Notes under the pieces: model-generated | What the model was told of the DNA's origin: nothing | The model's database searches: none | Seen by the model: only the letters and a program-made list of their open reading frames with translations | Part shown: positions 1-6,596 of the stretch, one piece after another | Numbering within the stretch: position 1 is the first letter of the stretch | Layout of the letters: each line of letters opens with the position of its first letter | Assembly (NCBI RefSeq): GCF_009176725.1 | Contig: NZ_AP020337.1 | Span: 2,728,001-2,792,000 of the forward strand | Direction of reading: 5' to 3' | Source of the DNA: Pseudomonas sp. KUIN-1 | Lineage (GTDB): Bacteria > Pseudomonadota > Gammaproteobacteria > Pseudomonadales > Pseudomonadaceae | DNA: 64,000 nucleotides | Made by a program: the position numbers and the translations under genes

Positions 1-206
1 CCGCGCCGCAAGCGCCTGCGTTCGCGGCGTCACTGAACATCGCTGGTGCCAACCTCGGCATTGGCATCGGCGCGGTGATCGGCGGCAGGGTCATTGATCA
101 CCTGGGGCTGGGCAACGTCGGTTTTGCCGCTGCGGGCATCATTGTGCTGGCGATTGTGCTGGCGCTGCTGTTGATCAAGCGTGATCCGGGGCCGCTCCCG
201 GCTTAG
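1..206 (+). CDS. MFS transporter, C-terminal end (partial)
   Basis: The reading frame is open from base 3 to a TAG at 204-206 and encodes about 67 residues. These contain two hydrophobic segments with a glycine-rich stretch (SLNIAGANLGIGIGAVIGG) typical of transmembrane helix 11 of drug/arabinose-efflux major facilitator proteins, then a last helix ending in LLIKRDPGPLPA. The gene starts outside the window, so the substrate cannot be told. Its stop codon overlaps the stop of the convergent regulator gene by two bases, so no terminator separates them. Confidence 0.75.
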   Translation, partial: APQAPAFAASLNIAGANLGIGIGAVIGGRVIDHLGLGNVGFAAAGIIVLAIVLALLLIKRDPGPLPA

Positions 207-1105
207 CCAGCATCGGTAAACAGCTGATTCCGAGCACTTTCGGCAATGGCGACGACGCCGGGGTGCTTGACCTTGCGCTCCACGGTGATGGCGTAGAACG
301 ATTCGGTCACCGCATCAGTATGGCCAATCACTTGTACGCCATACTGGTTCTGCACTTCGTCGGCGATCACGCTGGGCGCCACGAACACGCCGCTGCCGGA
401 TTTGCCAAACGCCTTCATCAGTGCGCTGTCATCGAATTCGCCGATGATGCGTGGCTGAATGCCCTGTTCGGCAAACCAGCGCATCAGTCTGCCTCGAACC
501 ACGGTCTCCTGACCCGGAATCAGCAGCGGTGCTCCATGCATGCACTGCGGAAAATTTGTCCCGATACGCTCCGCCATTTCACGCGTGGCGAAAAAACTGA
601 CCCCGCATTCTCCCAGCTTCTGGCTGTAGCCCTTGATGTCCAGATGCGGCGGCATGGGGCTGTCGGAAATCACCAGGTCCAGACGCTGGATGGCCAGGTC
701 TGCCAGCAGTCGTTCCAGCTTGTCCTCGCGACAGGTGATGCGAATGGACTCATCCAGCGTCATGGTCGGGGCAATCAGGCGGTAGACAATGGACTTGGGC
801 ACGACGTCGGCCACCCCAATGCGCAACAGCAATTGCTGTTCATCCGGCTGTGAGCGCAACAGGTTTTCCAGGTCATTGCCCAACTGAAACATCTGTTCGG
901 CATAGGGCAGGGCGAGGCGGCCTGCTTCGGTCATTTCCAGCTGCCGACCGACGCGCTGGAACAGATCGACCCCAAGCGACGCCTCGAGCAGGCTGATCTG
1001 CCCGCTGACAGTCTGCGCGGTCAGATTCAGCTGTTCGCAGGCGCGCACGATGCTGCCGGTCTTGGCCACGACCCAGAAGTAGTGGAGTTGGCGGTAATTG
1101 AGCAT
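203..1105 (-). CDS. nhaR: LysR-family regulator, NhaR-like
   Basis: This 300-residue LysR-type regulator has an N-terminal winged helix-turn-helix (about residues 3-62, including LTAQTVSGQISLLEASLG) and a C-terminal effector domain. From family knowledge it resembles Escherichia coli NhaR, the sodium-responsive activator of nhaA: shared marks are YFWVV near the start, the LVISDSPM segment, GECGVSFF, LLIPGQ and EFDDSALMKAFG. No nhaA antiporter is visible nearby, so the target is unknown here. It diverges from the small lipoprotein and TerC genes. A near-perfect palindrome lies just upstream of its start at 1118-1132. Assignment to the NhaR subgroup is good; the physiological signal is inferred. 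Confidence 0.8.
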   Translation of the reverse strand: MLNYRQLHYFWVVAKTGSIVRACEQLNLTAQTVSGQISLLEASLGVDLFQRVGRQLEMTEAGRLALPYAEQMFQLGNDLENLLRSQPDEQQLLLRIGVADVVPKSIVYRLIAPTMTLDESIRITCREDKLERLLADLAIQRLDLVISDSPMPPHLDIKGYSQKLGECGVSFFATREMAERIGTNFPQCMHGAPLLIPGQETVVRGRLMRWFAEQGIQPRIIGEFDDSALMKAFGKSGSGVFVAPSVIADEVQNQYGVQVIGHTDAVTESFYAITVERKVKHPGVVAIAESARNQLFTDAG

Positions 1106-1117
1106 AATTTCAGCCGA

Positions 1118-1132
1118 TTCGGTAAAACCGAA
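1118..1132. promoter_or_regulatory. Palindrome upstream of nhaR-like gene (LysR-type operator candidate)
   Basis: The sequence TTCGGTAAAACCGAA is a perfect 6-base inverted repeat around AAA, 13 bases upstream of the regulator start and in the divergent region with the lipoprotein gene. LysR proteins usually bind interrupted dyads at such positions, so autoregulation is a reasonable inference. An AT-rich stretch with TATAAAAT follows at about 1142-1150. Confidence 0.4.
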
Positions 1133-1235
1133 GTATACGACTTATAAAATCGAATTTTCCTTATGTTTCAAGATGTCTAGAATCCGCTCCAACGCCGGGC
1201 TGAACATGCCGCCCGGCTTCACAACCGAGGAGCCC

Positions 1236-1478
1236 ATGAACAAAGCCCTTTACGCTGTATTACTGAGCGGTTCGCTGCTGGTAGTGGCAGGGTGCGATCA
1301 GCTAGAGTCTTCCACCAAGCATGTGGTGAACGCCGCAGCTGACAGTGCAAAACAGGTGGTCGATGACACCCATAAAGCTGCGACCCAGGCATTGGACGAC
1401 GCCAGGCAGGAACTTTCGTTGCAGGAATCACCACCAAACTCGGCTGAAACCGAAAACACGTCTGATAAAGAAATCTGA
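1236..1478 (+). CDS. Small lipoprotein, unknown function
   Basis: An 80-residue protein whose start at 1236 is chosen because GAGGAG lies 5 bases upstream; a longer in-frame extension back to 1098 has no ribosome site and overlaps the divergent regulator start. It opens with a lipoprotein signal peptide (MNKALYAVLLSGSLLVVAGC) ending in a VAGC lipobox, so Cys20 should be lipidated. The mature part is hydrophilic, with alanine/aspartate/glutamine heptad-like spacing that suggests a helical or coiled-coil segment, and an acidic Ser/Asn/Thr-rich tail. It lies 34 bases upstream of the TerC gene and may be co-transcribed with it. I do not recognise a named family. Confidence 0.7.
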   Translation: MNKALYAVLLSGSLLVVAGCDQLESSTKHVVNAAADSAKQVVDDTHKAATQALDDARQELSLQESPPNSAETENTSDKEI

Positions 1479-1512
1479 CTTATAACTATTGGCGCAGGCA
1501 GGGCAGTGATCT

Positions 1513-2271
1513 ATGGAATACCTATTGGAACTCGCGACAAGTCCGGCAGCCTGGATCGCGCTGGCGACACTGGTGGTGATGGAAGTCGTACTGGGCATCG
1601 ATAACCTGATTTTCATCTCGATTCTCACCAACAAGCTGCCTGAACATCAGCGCGAGAAGGCTCGCAAGCTGGGTATCGGCATGGCGCTGGTGATGCGCCT
1701 GGGTCTGCTCAGTACCGTTGCGTACATCGTGCAGCTGACAGAGCCGGTCTTCGAGGTATTCGGCCAGGCGTTCTCATGGAAGGACATGATCCTGATTGCC
1801 GGTGGCCTGTTCCTGGTGTGGAAGGCAACGACGGAAATTCACCACAGCATGGACATCAAGACCGAGGAGGAGAAAGCCCTGGGTTCGGTGGTGATGTTGA
1901 GCATGAGCGCGGCGATCGTACAGATCCTGATGCTGGACCTGGTGTTCTCCATCGACAGTATCATCACTGCCGTGGGCATGACCGAACACCTGCCGATCAT
2001 GGTCATCGCGGTAATCTCTGCTGTCGTGGTGATGCTTGTTGCAGCCAACCCGCTGGCGAAATTCATCAACGACAACCCGACGGTGGTCATGCTGGCGCTG
2101 GGCTTCCTGATCATGATCGGTATGACACTGATCGCCGAAGGTTTCGGCGCCCATGTGCCCAAGGGTTACATCTACGCGGCCATGGCTTTCTCGGCAGCCG
2201 TTGAAGCCTTGAACATGCTGGTACGCAGGGCAAGACGCAAGAAAGCCGGTACCCAGGTGTCCACGCACTGA
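1513..2271 (+). CDS. TerC-family integral membrane protein
   Basis: A 252-residue protein with about seven hydrophobic segments. The family marks are the acidic residues inside membrane helices: [13 protein letters not shown] in the first helix region (about residues 22-34) and [12 protein letters not shown] around residues 139-150. TerC/YgdQ/Alx-type proteins are inner-membrane proteins linked to tellurite resistance, alkaline response or metal (manganese) export. The specific ion is not predictable here. The C-terminus is a basic cytosolic tail (RRARRKKAG). A strong hairpin terminator follows at 2288-2323. Confidence 0.85.
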   Translation: MEYLLELATSPAAWIALATLVVMEVVLGIDNLIFISILTNKLPEHQREKARKLGIGMALVMRLGLLSTVAYIVQLTEPVFEVFGQAFSWKDMILIAGGLFLVWKATTEIHHSMDIKTEEEKALGSVVMLSMSAAIVQILMLDLVFSIDSIITAVGMTEHLPIMVIAVISAVVVMLVAANPLAKFINDNPTVVMLALGFLIMIGMTLIAEGFGAHVPKGYIYAAMAFSAAVEALNMLVRRARRKKAGTQVSTH

Positions 2272-2287
2272 TAACGGGCGAAGCGGT

Positions 2288-2323
2288 AAAAAAGGTCGGC
2301 CCTGGCAACAGGGTCGACCTTTT
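2288..2323 (+). terminator. Rho-independent terminator after TerC gene
   Basis: An inverted repeat (AAAAGGTCGGCCCTG, loop GCAA, CAGGGTCGACCTTTT) with one mismatch ends in a T run. The A-run on the other side makes it potentially bidirectional, also serving the opposite-strand gene that ends at 2391. Confidence 0.85.
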
Positions 2324-2390
2324 GCATTCAAGGTGCGGGCAAATACGCTGAGGAGGGCAGATCAGCTAAGCGCTGCTCATACCCTGTAAA

Positions 2391-2573
2391 TCAGTTTGCG
2401 GCGACAGCGGGGGCCTTGATGTGTTTTGCAAGTACAGCCGGTTGTACCGTACGCGGCTCGACACTGCGCGGCTGATGATGGCGACGGGATATACGCATCA
2501 CCCCCCACAGCATCGCGCTGGCGACGGCAAGCCACGAAGCGATCAGCATCACTATTGTCAATTCCAGGCTCAT
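2391..2573 (-). CDS. Small single-pass membrane protein, unknown function
   Basis: A 60-residue protein. The start at 2573 is chosen because GGAGG sits 5 bases upstream (GGAGGCACTTATG); a longer frame back to 2636 lacks such a site. Residues 4-23 form one hydrophobic helix (LELTIVMLIASWLAVASAML), followed by a basic stretch (RISRRHH) and a Pro/Val/Ala-rich tail that should be cytosolic by the positive-inside rule. No known domain is recognised. It stands alone between two transcription units. Confidence 0.6.
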   Translation of the reverse strand: MSLELTIVMLIASWLAVASAMLWGVMRISRRHHQPRSVEPRTVQPAVLAKHIKAPAVAAN

Positions 2574-2667
2574 AAGTGCCTCCACATTCCTGCTTTTTGT
2601 TGCGGTCTTGATAACTGACAGTCTAGTACGGGGCATGTTTCGGTTAATTGACCAGTGGCATCGGGCT

Positions 2668-2787
2668 ATGAATTATTTTCGCCACTCTGTTGGCCGAGGT
2701 GCCACGCGTGGCTATCCCCGGAACCCGGTCGGCTCTATCATCGGTGCTCAGGTCGGGTCGCGGGTTGCCCGACAACAGTTGAAGTGA
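2668..2787 (+). CDS. Possible 39-residue glycine-zipper peptide upstream of the C39-like lipoprotein
   Basis: A short frame encodes 39 residues ending in GSIIGAQVGSRVARQQLK, where glycines are spaced four residues apart three times, as in glycine-zipper membrane segments. Its TGA stop is directly followed by the GTG/ATG start of the next gene, so the two could be translationally coupled. There is no convincing ribosome site before its ATG, and it could be a decayed remnant of a larger glycine-zipper protein. Low confidence. Confidence 0.25.
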   Translation: MNYFRHSVGRGATRGYPRNPVGSIIGAQVGSRVARQQLK

Positions 2788-3489
2788 GTGAACATGCTGT
2801 CGGTTTCTTTCTTTACCGGTACTTCCGGTGCACTGCGTTCATGGCTGATCGGGGCCATGCTGATTGGCCTTGCCGGTTGTTCATCGATGGTTACGCCGGA
2901 GATGAAGCGCCTTCCTGACCGGGTCGAGCTGACTTCGGTGCCGTTCTTCCGGGGTAATGCCTATCAAAGCGGGCCGATGGTGCTGGCAAGCATGCTGGCC
3001 AACCAGCAGGTGCAGACGACGCCTGGTTTGCTCGACAAGCCGCTGCAATTGCCGGGTGCCGAGGACCGGCTCGAGCAGAACATGCAGAAGGTCGCGCGTG
3101 AATACGGTTTCATGGTGTACCCGCTTGATGGCCAGTTGCAGGACCTGCTGACTCAGGTCTCGGCGGGCTATCCGGTGATGCTGCGTTTTGCCCAGGGCTC
3201 TGTACTGTGGAAAGGGCCACGTTATGCGGTGCTGATCGGTTACAACCGCATCAAGGAGACCGTGCTGCTCAACGCAGGCATGAACCGTCGCTATTCAATG
3301 AGTTTCAGCAGCTTCGCATCGGCCTGGAAAGACGCGGGCAGTTGGGCGGTGCTGATCCAGTCGCCCCGGCAGTTGCCAGCCAACGTCGATGCGCAGCGCT
3401 GGTTGCAGGCGGCCGAAGCATTATCGACATCAGGACAGGAACAAGCGGCGGGCGAGGCGAAAAGAACGCTGGCACGCGGCGTTAAATGA
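2788..3489 (+). CDS. Peptidase-C39-like lipoprotein with degenerate active site
   Basis: A 233-residue protein starting at GTG 2788 or ATG 2794. Residues 15-31 form a lipoprotein signal ending in the lipobox LAGC, so it should be membrane-anchored. The body follows the Pseudomonas papain-like C39 fold: VPFF at about residue 52, then AYQSGPMVLASML, then RYAVLIGYN and an F..AW..AGSWAVLI segment. In active relatives the first motif is QCGPAAL, with the nucleophile Cys, and the second is HYAVVIGY, with the catalytic His. Here Cys is replaced by Ser and His by Arg, so proteolysis is unlikely and a binding role is inferred. A bidirectional terminator follows. Confidence 0.65.
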   Translation: MNMLSVSFFTGTSGALRSWLIGAMLIGLAGCSSMVTPEMKRLPDRVELTSVPFFRGNAYQSGPMVLASMLANQQVQTTPGLLDKPLQLPGAEDRLEQNMQKVAREYGFMVYPLDGQLQDLLTQVSAGYPVMLRFAQGSVLWKGPRYAVLIGYNRIKETVLLNAGMNRRYSMSFSSFASAWKDAGSWAVLIQSPRQLPANVDAQRWLQAAEALSTSGQEQAAGEAKRTLARGVK

Positions 3490-3506
3490 ACTCAACGCGG
3501 CAGGAA

Positions 3507-3535
3507 CAAAAACGGCACCTGTAAGGTGCCGTTTT
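3507..3535. terminator. Bidirectional terminator between convergent genes
   Basis: The repeat AAAACGGCACCT-GTA-AGGTGCCGTTTT forms a near-perfect stem with A and T flanks. It serves the C39-like lipoprotein gene on the plus strand and the oxidase gene ending at 3549 on the minus strand. Confidence 0.85.
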
Positions 3536-3548
3536 ACGTTCAGCGAAC

Positions 3549-4832
3549 CTAGAAACCGAGTCGGTCACGCAGGCTGTAATACCAGGCGCCCAGCGCAGTC
3601 AGCGGGGTGCGCAGCACCTGTCCGCCGGGGAACGGGTAGTGGGGCAGGTCGGCGAACGCATCGAAGCGCTCTGCCTGACCGCGCAGCGCCTCGGCCAGTA
3701 CTTTGCCGGCCAGGTGGGTGTAGGTCACACCGTGTCCGCTGCAGCCCTGCGAGTAATAGATGTTGTCGCCCAGTCGTCCAACCTGGGGCAGACGAGACAG
3801 GGTCAGCAGGAAGTTGCCGGTCCATGCGTAGTCGATCTTTACGTTCTTGAGCTGCGGAAACGCCTTGAGCATTTTTGGCCGGATGATGGCTTCGATATTG
3901 GCGGGGTCTCTGGCACCGTACACCACGCCGCCGCCGAAGATCAGGCGCTTGTCGGCGCTGAGACGGTAGTAATCCAGCAGGTAATTACAGTCTTCGACGC
4001 AGTAGTCCTGCGGCAGAAGTGTCTTGGCCAGTTCATCGCTCAACGGCTCGGTGGTGATGACCTGAGTGCCACATGGCATCGACTTGGCCGCCAGCTCCGG
4101 GACCAGATTGCCCAGGTAGGCATTGCCGGCCACGATAATGAACTTGGCCCGGACCCTGCCTTGCGCCGTATGCACCACAGGATTTGCCCCGCGCTCGATA
4201 CGAATGGCCGCTGATTGCTCATAGAGGGTGCCACCCAGCGTCTCGACAGCGGCGGCTTCACCCAGCGCCAGGTTGAGTGGATGAATATGCCCACCGGTCA
4301 TGTCCAGCAACCCGCCGATGTACTGATCACAGGCCACAACTTCATTGATCCGGCGCTTGTCCATCAGCTCGAGGCCGGTATGCCCGTAGCGCTCCCAGAG
4401 CCGCTGCTGGGCCTCGAGATGCGCCAGCTGCTTGCTGGTCAGCGCTGCGAATACACCGCCATCTTTCAGGTCGCACTGAATGCCGTAACGGGAAACCCGA
4501 TCCCGAATGATCGATGCGCCTTCGAAGGCCATCTGCCCGAGCAATTGCGCCTGGCGTGGCCCCACGGTTCGCTCGATGACATCGATGTCGCGGCTGTAGC
4601 TGTTGACGATCTGCCCGCCATTACGCCCCGATGCGCCGAAGCCGACTTTCGCCGCTTCCAGCACCGTGACCCGAAATCCGTTTTCCAGCAGAAACAGAGC
4701 ACTGGACAAGCCTGTGTAACCGGCTCCGATGACACACACGTCAGTTTCGACTTCGCCCTGCAGCACGGGACGTTCCGGGGCAGCATTGGCTGAAGCCGCG
4801 TAATAGGACTGCGGGTAGGGCGTGTTTGCCAT
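3549..4832 (-). CDS. FAD-dependent oxidoreductase, PuuB/OrdL-like (DAO family)
   Basis: A 427-residue flavoprotein of the D-amino-acid-oxidase fold. The dinucleotide-binding motif is VIGAGYTGLSSALFLLENG at about residues 34-52, ending in an acidic residue (VLEA). The FAD-family motif GASGRNGGQI follows, and a C-terminal flavin segment (YSQGCSGHGVTYTHLAGK) is present near residue 365. This pattern matches gamma-glutamylputrescine oxidase (PuuB/PauB), which oxidises glutamylated polyamines, but glycine/sarcosine-type oxidases share the fold and no other puu/pau genes are adjacent. It is a stand-alone gene transcribed away from the tRNA-Val cluster. Confidence 0.8.
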   Translation of the reverse strand: MANTPYPQSYYAASANAAPERPVLQGEVETDVCVIGAGYTGLSSALFLLENGFRVTVLEAAKVGFGASGRNGGQIVNSYSRDIDVIERTVGPRQAQLLGQMAFEGASIIRDRVSRYGIQCDLKDGGVFAALTSKQLAHLEAQQRLWERYGHTGLELMDKRRINEVVACDQYIGGLLDMTGGHIHPLNLALGEAAAVETLGGTLYEQSAAIRIERGANPVVHTAQGRVRAKFIIVAGNAYLGNLVPELAAKSMPCGTQVITTEPLSDELAKTLLPQDYCVEDCNYLLDYYRLSADKRLIFGGGVVYGARDPANIEAIIRPKMLKAFPQLKNVKIDYAWTGNFLLTLSRLPQVGRLGDNIYYSQGCSGHGVTYTHLAGKVLAEALRGQAERFDAFADLPHYPFPGGQVLRTPLTALGAWYYSLRDRLGF

Positions 4833-4973
4833 CCTGAGACTCCGTTTAATATTCTTGACGATGGCGGCAATCGTACCCGAGATGTAAAAGCTCTGCCAGC
4901 AGCAGGCAAAAAGAGCCGTTGCCTGTTGATTGGCAAAAAACGCTGTATTTCATAGGGTTAGCAAAAAAACAGA

Positions 4974-5001
4974 TTGACAGGTATTCGCATATCCGTAGAA
5001 T
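4974..5001 (+). promoter_or_regulatory. Sigma-70 promoter of tRNA-Val copy A
   Basis: TTGACA at 4974-4979, a 16-base spacer, and TAGAAT at 4996-5001 give a strong promoter with a GC-rich discriminator just before the tRNA. The block from ATATCCG through CCCACAGC is repeated at the promoter of the second copy. Confidence 0.8.
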
Positions 5002-5014
5002 GCCGACCCACAGC

Positions 5015-5091
5015 AGGCACGTAGCTCAGTTGGTTAGAGCACCACCTTGACATGGTGGGGGTCGTTGGTTCGAGTCCAATCGCGCCTACCA
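5015..5091 (+). tRNA. tRNA-Val (GAC), copy A
   Basis: The 77 bases fold as a tRNA with CCA encoded. Acceptor strands are 5015-5021 and 5081-5087, the D arm is 5024-5040, and the anticodon stem CCACC/GGTGG encloses TTGACAT with anticodon GAC at 5049-5051. The T arm has TTCGAGT and the discriminator is A5088. The fifth acceptor pair is A-C instead of Watson-Crick, and it is the same in the second full copy. Confidence 0.95.
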
Positions 5092-5118
5092 GACAAAATC
5101 CGCTCTGCTGGGCGGTAA
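5067..5118 (+). repeat. 52-bp direct repeat, left copy (tRNA 3' end plus flank)
   Basis: The 3' end of tRNA-Val from the T loop through CCA plus the next 27 bases is repeated without a mismatch at 5656-5707. A duplicated tRNA 3' end flanking a foreign gene is the usual mark of an integrated element, so this could be an attL-like site. No integrase gene is present in the interval. Confidence 0.8.
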
Positions 5119-5122
5119 GAAA

Positions 5123-5150
5123 AGGGTCAGCCGAGAGGCTGGCCCTTTTC
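5123..5150 (+). terminator. Terminator of tRNA-Val copy A
   Basis: GGGTCAGCC-GAGA-GGCTGGCCC followed by TTTT. The same hairpin, with compensating changes, follows the remnant copy and the second intact copy. Confidence 0.85.
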
Positions 5151-5215
5151 GTTTCAGTGTCTTTTGCAGGTCTGATTTTCAGGAGCTGAGGCACATGGGC
5201 TTCTAACGGCTTAAA

Positions 5216-5470
5216 TCATGGGCTTATAGGGCCATCTAAGGGTTTCAAGACCAGGGTCAGCGTACTATCTTCCTTAATACTGTAATCTGCTAGCGAGCGT
5301 CCATCTTCCAGTCCCTTACCTGCAAATATAAGCCGTTGTCTTGGTATAGAATTGCTCGTCTTGTCCTTTATCTTTTCGTGTATCTTGACTTTAACATCAC
5401 TGATCAAGTCGCTGCTTTCTACGTCTAGGTCAAATTTGTCGCCTAGTAATAGCTCTATGTGAATTATCAT
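5216..5470 (-). CDS. Ubiquitin-like protein (beta-grasp), eukaryote-like
   Basis: An 84-residue protein that aligns with eukaryotic ubiquitin from its initiator Met to the end of the fold. The second half is strikingly close: [15 protein letters not shown] and STL.LVL occur in the same order and spacing, about 23 of 31 residues identical by eye. The Leu8, Ile44, Lys48 and Val70 equivalents are kept; the Lys63 position is Glu. A four-residue insertion lies near position 33. The C-terminus is [10 protein letters not shown], with no Gly-Gly, so ordinary conjugation is not expected. Hand-counted GC is about 42 percent, well below its neighbours, which suggests transfer. No E1, E2 or deubiquitinase genes are adjacent. 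The cellular role is unknown. Confidence 0.85.
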   Translation of the reverse strand: MIIHIELLLGDKFDLDVESSDLISDVKVKIHEKIKDKTSNSIPRQRLIFAGKGLEDGRSLADYSIKEDSTLTLVLKPLDGPISP

Positions 5471-5494
5471 CTGGTTTGCCTGAATGGTTTTATG

Positions 5495-5523
5495 AGTATA
5501 AGGGGCTCGAACATAAATGTCTG
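5495..5523 (-). promoter_or_regulatory. Candidate promoter of the ubiquitin-like gene
   Basis: Read on the minus strand, CAGACA (5518-5523), 17 bases and TATACT (5495-5500) form a plausible sigma-70 promoter, placing the start of transcription about 20 bases before the ATG. No good Shine-Dalgarno sequence follows; only AGGC at 10 bases. Tentative. Confidence 0.4.
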
Positions 5524-5573
5524 CGTTGGACGTTCGAGGTGTTTGTACGTCATTCAGGTTAGAACTGCCTGGC

Positions 5574-5609
5574 GATGGGTGATACTAGTAAAGTTGCTAG
5601 GTAGGGTTT
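5574..5609. repeat. 36-nt cassette repeat, copy 1
   Basis: This block, from GATGGGTGATACTAG to GGTAGGGTTT, recurs at 6597-6632 with 31 of 36 bases identical. Each copy lies upstream of one of the two eukaryote-like minus-strand genes (104 bases before the ubiquitin-like start, 66 before the actin-like start) and upstream of a tRNA-Val copy. It could be a shared control element or a recombination scar. Confidence 0.6.
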
Positions 5610-5642
5610 GGTAAGATCTTCAAGCGCAAAGTCGAGTGCGCA

Positions 5643-5680
5643 AGGGGGGAGCGTGGGTTCGAGTCCAATCGCGCCTACCA
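5643..5680 (+). pseudogene. tRNA-Val remnant (3' half only), copy B
   Basis: Bases 5656-5680 are identical to the T loop, acceptor and CCA of tRNA-Val. Bases upstream to about 5643 match the variable loop and T stem only loosely, and the anticodon and D arms are absent. It cannot yield a functional tRNA. It is followed by the same flank and terminator as the intact copies. Confidence 0.8.
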
Positions 5681-5707
5681 GACAAAATCCGCTCTGCTGG
5701 GCGGTAA
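5656..5707 (+). repeat. 52-bp direct repeat, right copy
   Basis: Exact duplicate of 5067-5118. Together the two copies bracket a 537-base interval holding the ubiquitin-like gene, so this is the attR-like partner. Confidence 0.8.
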
Positions 5708-5711
5708 CAAA

Positions 5712-5740
5712 GAGGTCAGCCGAGAGGCTGGCCCTTTTTT
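5712..5740 (+). terminator. Terminator behind tRNA-Val remnant
   Basis: GGTCAGCC-GAGA-GGCTGGCC followed by a six-T run; homologous to the terminators of both intact tRNA-Val copies. Confidence 0.8.
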
Positions 5741-5749
5741 GTTTTGCTG

Positions 5750-6259
5750 TCAGTTGCCAATGATCGAGTAGACGCGCGTGTTGCGCAATCCTCCCTGAAT
5801 GCTCATGCGATCATGTCTAAGCGTGCCTTCGTACTCAAATCCGACACGCTCGGCGAGTCTCTGGCTCGCCAGGTTTCTTTCATCCATTGTCAGAAACACG
5901 CGATTAGCCATCAAGTTGTCCAGCGCATAGCTGACCAATGCTGCAACGCCCTCACTTATCAGGCCGGCGCCAAGGTATTGAGTTCTGCCCCAATAGCCTA
6001 CTTCAAAGCTTCGCAACTGCCAGTTGGCATTATGCAAGCCGCTGCTTCCTACTAATGCGCCGTTGTTTTTCAGAAAGAGAAGAGCCCTGAGATCCTCATT
6101 CAGGAGGAACCGGGCGTAGGCATGGCGGCAGATCAGTTCGGACTGATCGATACCAGGAGTCGGCGTTGCCCAGGCCAGCCATTTCTGCAAATGCTCGGCC
6201 GATTCGGCAACAGCCTGATTAAACACGATGCCGTCACCTGGCTTTGCAACGCGAATCAA
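5750..6259 (-). CDS. GNAT N-acetyltransferase (RimJ/RimL type), probable 5' frameshift
   Basis: The frame encodes at least 169 residues of a RimJ/RimL-type acetyltransferase: LLFLKNNGALVGSSGL, FEVGYWGRTQYLGAGLISEG (acetyl-CoA loop region), then NRVFLTMDERNLASQRLAERVGF. The family usually begins with a TERLLIR-like strand. Here the frame is open upstream for YSERLLIR but meets a TGA at 6287-6289 without an ATG. An ATG at 6290 sits one base out of frame; deleting one G would give MTRPIYSERLLIR. So either the gene starts weakly at TTG 6259, or a one-base insertion has broken it. It lies 47 bases downstream of the actin-like gene on the same strand. Substrate unknown. Confidence 0.65.
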   Translation of the reverse strand: MIRVAKPGDGIVFNQAVAESAEHLQKWLAWATPTPGIDQSELICRHAYARFLLNEDLRALLFLKNNGALVGSSGLHNANWQLRSFEVGYWGRTQYLGAGLISEGVAALVSYALDNLMANRVFLTMDERNLASQRLAERVGFEYEGTLRHDRMSIQGGLRNTRVYSIIGN

Positions 6260-6306
6260 CAGGCGCTCTGAGTAGATTGGACGCTGTCATCGACAATGCT
6301 CATGTG

Positions 6307-6531
6307 TCAGTACTTTAAGCCCTCTTTAGTGTCGGCCTTGCACGGTTTCCAGTCAGGCGTCGGGGGCGGGCCTGGGATGTTTTTAATGATAATGACGATC
6401 CCGTCACTTCCCACTCTTGCATAGCGATTCGTGATAGCGGCCCCGTCTGCGGAGGCTGATTTGCTTTCATTGTTGCTCTGAACCGAGCCTGAGCCGTTAT
6501 CAACCACCAGTGCGGACACTTCATCGTCCAT
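6307..6531 (-). CDS. 74-residue protein with actin-like N-terminus
   Basis: The start is firm: AGGAG lies 7 bases before the ATG at 6531. The first 15 residues are MDDEVSALVVDNGSG, which in eukaryotic actins is the opening strand and phosphate-binding loop (MDDEVAALVVDNGSG-type sequences); the only difference from that pattern is Ser6 for Ala. After Gly15 the resemblance stops: the next residues are SVQSNNESKSASADGAA, then a hydrophobic strand IVIIIKN, a proline run PGPPPTP, and a short basic tail with one Cys. There is no signal peptide or membrane helix. GC is about 54 percent by hand count. It is followed at 47 bases by the GNAT frame. Function unknown; the match could be mimicry, a captured fragment or coincidence. 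Confidence 0.7.
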   Translation of the reverse strand: MDDEVSALVVDNGSGSVQSNNESKSASADGAAITNRYARVGSDGIVIIIKNIPGPPPTPDWKPCKADTKEGLKY

Positions 6532-6596
6532 GATTTTTCTCCTGAGTAACGCATAGTTCGACGCCTATGACGCTAGCAAGGCTATTGCGGCCGGAT

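Noticed and set aside
5092..5655. The ubiquitin-like gene as part of a bacterial ubiquitination-like (E1/E2/JAB) defence operon.
   Set aside because: No E1-, E2- or metalloprotease-like gene is present on either side, and the protein lacks a C-terminal Gly-Gly.
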